Positions 5,860 through 6,957 of a DNA stretch of 6,957 nucleotides are shown piece after piece. Below the pieces are notes generated by a model that was not told where the DNA came from, made no database searches, and saw nothing but the letters and a program-made list of their open reading frames with translations. Source of the DNA: Ilumatobacteraceae bacterium (GTDB taxonomy: Bacteria; Actinomycetota; Acidimicrobiia; Acidimicrobiales; Ilumatobacteraceae); NCBI GenBank assembly GCA_025464045.1, contig JAODBQ010000207.1:1-6957 (forward strand). The letters run 5' to 3'. The translations under genes and the position numbers were made by a program. The first letter of the stretch is position 1, and each line of letters opens with the position of its first letter.

Positions 5860-6351
5860 ATGGCGAGCATCGGCACCGGGTTGGCCCTCACGCAGGACGA
5901 GCTCGACGAGATGATGACGACCTCGTGGAACATGCGCGTCGCCACGATCGGTCCGGGCACGCGCGTCAACGTCACCCCGCTGTGGTTCGGCTGGGCAGGG
6001 GGCGCCGTCTACTTCTACTGCCGCGGGCAGAAGATCGCGAACCTGCGCCGCAACCCCGTGTGCACCGTGCTCGTCGACCGCAACGAGCGGTTCGCGGAGT
6101 TGCAGGGCGCCATGCTGCAAGGCGCCGCCGAGGTCCTCGAGACGGTCGACGACGAGGCTGCCGACGCCAATCTCGACGTCGTGCGCCGACAGATGGGCGC
6201 CAAGTACGCCGGCGGTCACGGCGAGCCGGCGGCGGCGGCGGGCGAGGCGCCCGCACCGTTCGCGGCCTCGGCCCGCGGCCGGGCCTGGCGGTGGGTGCGG
6301 TTCACCCCCACCCAGGTCGTCACCTGGGACAACCACAAGATCGGCCGGTAG
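5860..6351 (+). CDS. PPOX-class split-barrel protein, pyridoxamine phosphate oxidase-like/F420-dependent family
   Basis: This is a small flavin- or F420-binding split-barrel protein of 163 residues. Relatives in actinobacteria reduce or oxidise diverse small molecules with FMN or F420; the substrate here is unknown. The fold is recognised from the N-terminal LTQDELDEMM, the strand MRVATIGPGTRVNVTPLWFGW (25-45), VYFYCRGQKIANLRRNP (50-66) with the basic cofactor-phosphate segment, CTVLVD (68-73), FAELQGAMLQGAAEV (78-92) and the closing RWVRFTPTQVVTWDNHK (144-160). Residues 119-140 are an Ala/Gly/Pro-rich linker. The ATG start is supported by GGAG six bases upstream. The stop lies within a tandem 18-nt repeat that may form terminator hairpins. 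It is divergent from the acyl-CoA dehydrogenase. The split between FMN-type and F420-type cannot be decided by eye. Confidence 0.9.
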   Translation: MASIGTGLALTQDELDEMMTTSWNMRVATIGPGTRVNVTPLWFGWAGGAVYFYCRGQKIANLRRNPVCTVLVDRNERFAELQGAMLQGAAEVLETVDDEAADANLDVVRRQMGAKYAGGHGEPAAAAGEAPAPFAASARGRAWRWVRFTPTQVVTWDNHKIGR

Positions 6352-6382
6352 GCCGCAGCTGGTACGGCCGGTAGGCCGCAGC
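6342..6382. repeat. 18-nt direct repeat, 23-bp period, spanning the PPOX stop codon; each copy a hairpin
   Basis: CGGCCGGTAGGCCGCAGC occurs at 6342-6359 and again, identical, at 6365-6382, separated by TGGTA. The first copy contains the last codons and TAG stop of the PPOX gene. Each copy holds a 5-bp stem, CGGCC-GGTA-GGCCG (6342-6355 and 6365-6378), so the RNA can form two tandem stem-loops just at and after the stop. It looks like a local tandem duplication and may act as a terminator. Confidence 0.75.
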
Positions 6383-6458
6383 AGGCCACGCGTCACGGGC
6401 CGCTGCGAACCACCCGGAGGAGGGAGAACGCGCTCCTTCCGGCATCCTTGACGACGCG
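6383..6458 (+). promoter_or_regulatory. Helicase leader with purine-rich SD-like tract folded in a hairpin
   Basis: A GGAGGAGGGAGA tract (6416-6427) is the only ribosome-binding-like sequence before the helicase, but it lies 31 bases upstream of ATG 6459. Its part GGAGGGAG (6419-6426) pairs with CTCCTTCC (6433-6440) across a 6-nt loop, giving eight pairs including one G-U. No Shine-Dalgarno stands at normal distance from the ATG. The hairpin could be a leader structure or a weak terminator of the PPOX transcript. No clear promoter is seen; CATCCT (6443-6448) is a poor -10 match. Confidence 0.35.
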
Positions 6459-6957
6459 ATGTCTACCCCCGAACCCTCCCTCGACAGTGTGTCGAACCCG
6501 ACTGCGTCGAGCGAACCCGGTGTCCCCGCCGAGCAGCACGACCCCACTCCCCCTGCCGACGACACGGACGTGTCCGCGGACGCGCTCGCGGACGAGGCGC
6601 CGGAGGAGGCCGAACAGCCGGCCGGGTTCGCCTCGCTCGGGCTGCGCACCGAGCTGATCGACGCACTGACCGCGCTGGGCTACGAGGAGCCGACGCCGAT
6701 CCAGGCGGAGGCGATCCCATTGATGCTGCAGGGCGTCGACCTCCTCGGCCAGGCGGCGACCGGCACCGGCAAGACCGCTGCGTTCGCCCTGCCGATCCTG
6801 GAGCAGATCACCGCCAAGGCGACCAAGGAGCCGTCGGCGCTGATCTTGGTGCCCACCCGCGAGCTGGCGATCCAGGTCGCGGAGGCCGTGTGGCGCTACG
6901 GCAAGGCCTCGGCGTCAAGGTCGTGCCGCTCTACGGCGGCCAGCCGATCTTCCGCCA
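6459..6957 (+). CDS. DEAD-box ATP-dependent RNA helicase (partial, apparent frameshift near the right edge)
   Basis: The N-terminal part of an ATP-dependent RNA helicase that remodels RNA in ribosome assembly, decay or cold adaptation. Residues 1-55 are an acidic, Pro/Ser/Ala-rich, probably disordered tail. The conserved core follows: Phe57 and the Q motif (YEEPTPIQ, 75-82), motif I AATGTGKT (99-106) with Lys105 for ATP, and motif Ia PTRELAIQV (132-140). After RYGK (146-149) the frame reads Ser/Arg/Ala-rich nonsense. One base added after 6905-6907 restores GLGVKVVPLYGGQPIFR, the normal continuation with the GG motif, so one base (probably a G in AAGGCC) is missing. No stop is reached before the window ends, so DEAD, SAT and the second RecA domain lie outside. 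The ATG at 6459 lacks a nearby Shine-Dalgarno. The family resembles deaD/rhlE types, but the symbol cannot be chosen. Confidence 0.93.
   Translation, partial: MSTPEPSLDSVSNPTASSEPGVPAEQHDPTPPADDTDVSADALADEAPEEAEQPAGFASLGLRTELIDALTALGYEEPTPIQAEAIPLMLQGVDLLGQAATGTGKTAAFALPILEQITAKATKEPSALILVPTRELAIQVAEAVWRYGKASASRSCRSTAASRSSA

Noticed and set aside
5745..5975. 77-residue N-terminal extension of the acyl-CoA dehydrogenase
   Set aside because: It would overlap the start of the divergent PPOX gene, has no conserved motif, and the internal ATG at 5744 has a good Shine-Dalgarno and family-like N-terminus.
5037..6374. 445-codon plus-strand open frame opposite the acyl-CoA dehydrogenase and across the PPOX gene
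   Set aside because: His/Arg/Pro-rich composition, no domain, overlaps two convincing genes in other frames.

Overview
The window is very GC-rich, densely coding DNA with short intergenic gaps. It suggests a member of the Actinomycetota, possibly Acidimicrobiia or a related environmental lineage. The evidence is a mycothione reductase (mycothiol is the actinobacterial thiol), two proteins of folds that commonly use coenzyme F420 (a Ddn-type nitroreductase and a PPOX-type split-barrel protein), a mycobacterial-type Fe/Mn superoxide dismutase, GTG starts, and a possible leaderless promoter. The class-level placement is inference.

Layout. (1) 1-935, minus: N-terminal two thirds of mycothione reductase, running off the left edge. 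(2) 936-1029: 94-bp divergent gap. (3) 1030-1647, plus: superoxide dismutase. It is followed after 26 bp by a nine-cysteine protein (1674-2342), then a Ddn-family deazaflavin-dependent nitroreductase (2395-2808), and 18 bp later a phytoene-dehydrogenase-like FAD oxidoreductase (2827-4347). (4) 4348-4454: gap between convergent genes, holding a perfect 10-bp inverted repeat and a second hairpin, probably a two-way terminator. (5) 4455-5744, minus: acyl-CoA dehydrogenase with the LCAD/IVD-type catalytic residue arrangement. (6) 5745-5859: divergent gap. (7) 5860-6351, plus: PPOX/F420-type split-barrel protein, with an 18-nt direct repeat across its stop codon. (8) 6459-6957, plus: start of a DEAD-box RNA helicase, with an apparent one-base deletion near the right edge.

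Functional picture. The left half is a redox neighbourhood: thiol-disulfide recycling and superoxide removal are encoded back to back, followed by a probable metal-binding Cys protein, an F420-type reductase and a FAD oxidoreductase. The right half is lipid or small-molecule oxidation (acyl-CoA dehydrogenase), another flavin/F420 protein and RNA metabolism. I see no mobile element, CRISPR array, tRNA/rRNA, phage or defence module. Most of this is ordinary chromosome. The points worth a second look are small: the Cys-rich protein beside sod, the Ddn/oxidoreductase junction separated by a single in-frame TGA, the paired hairpins, the stop-codon repeat, the helicase leader hairpin and the helicase frameshift.
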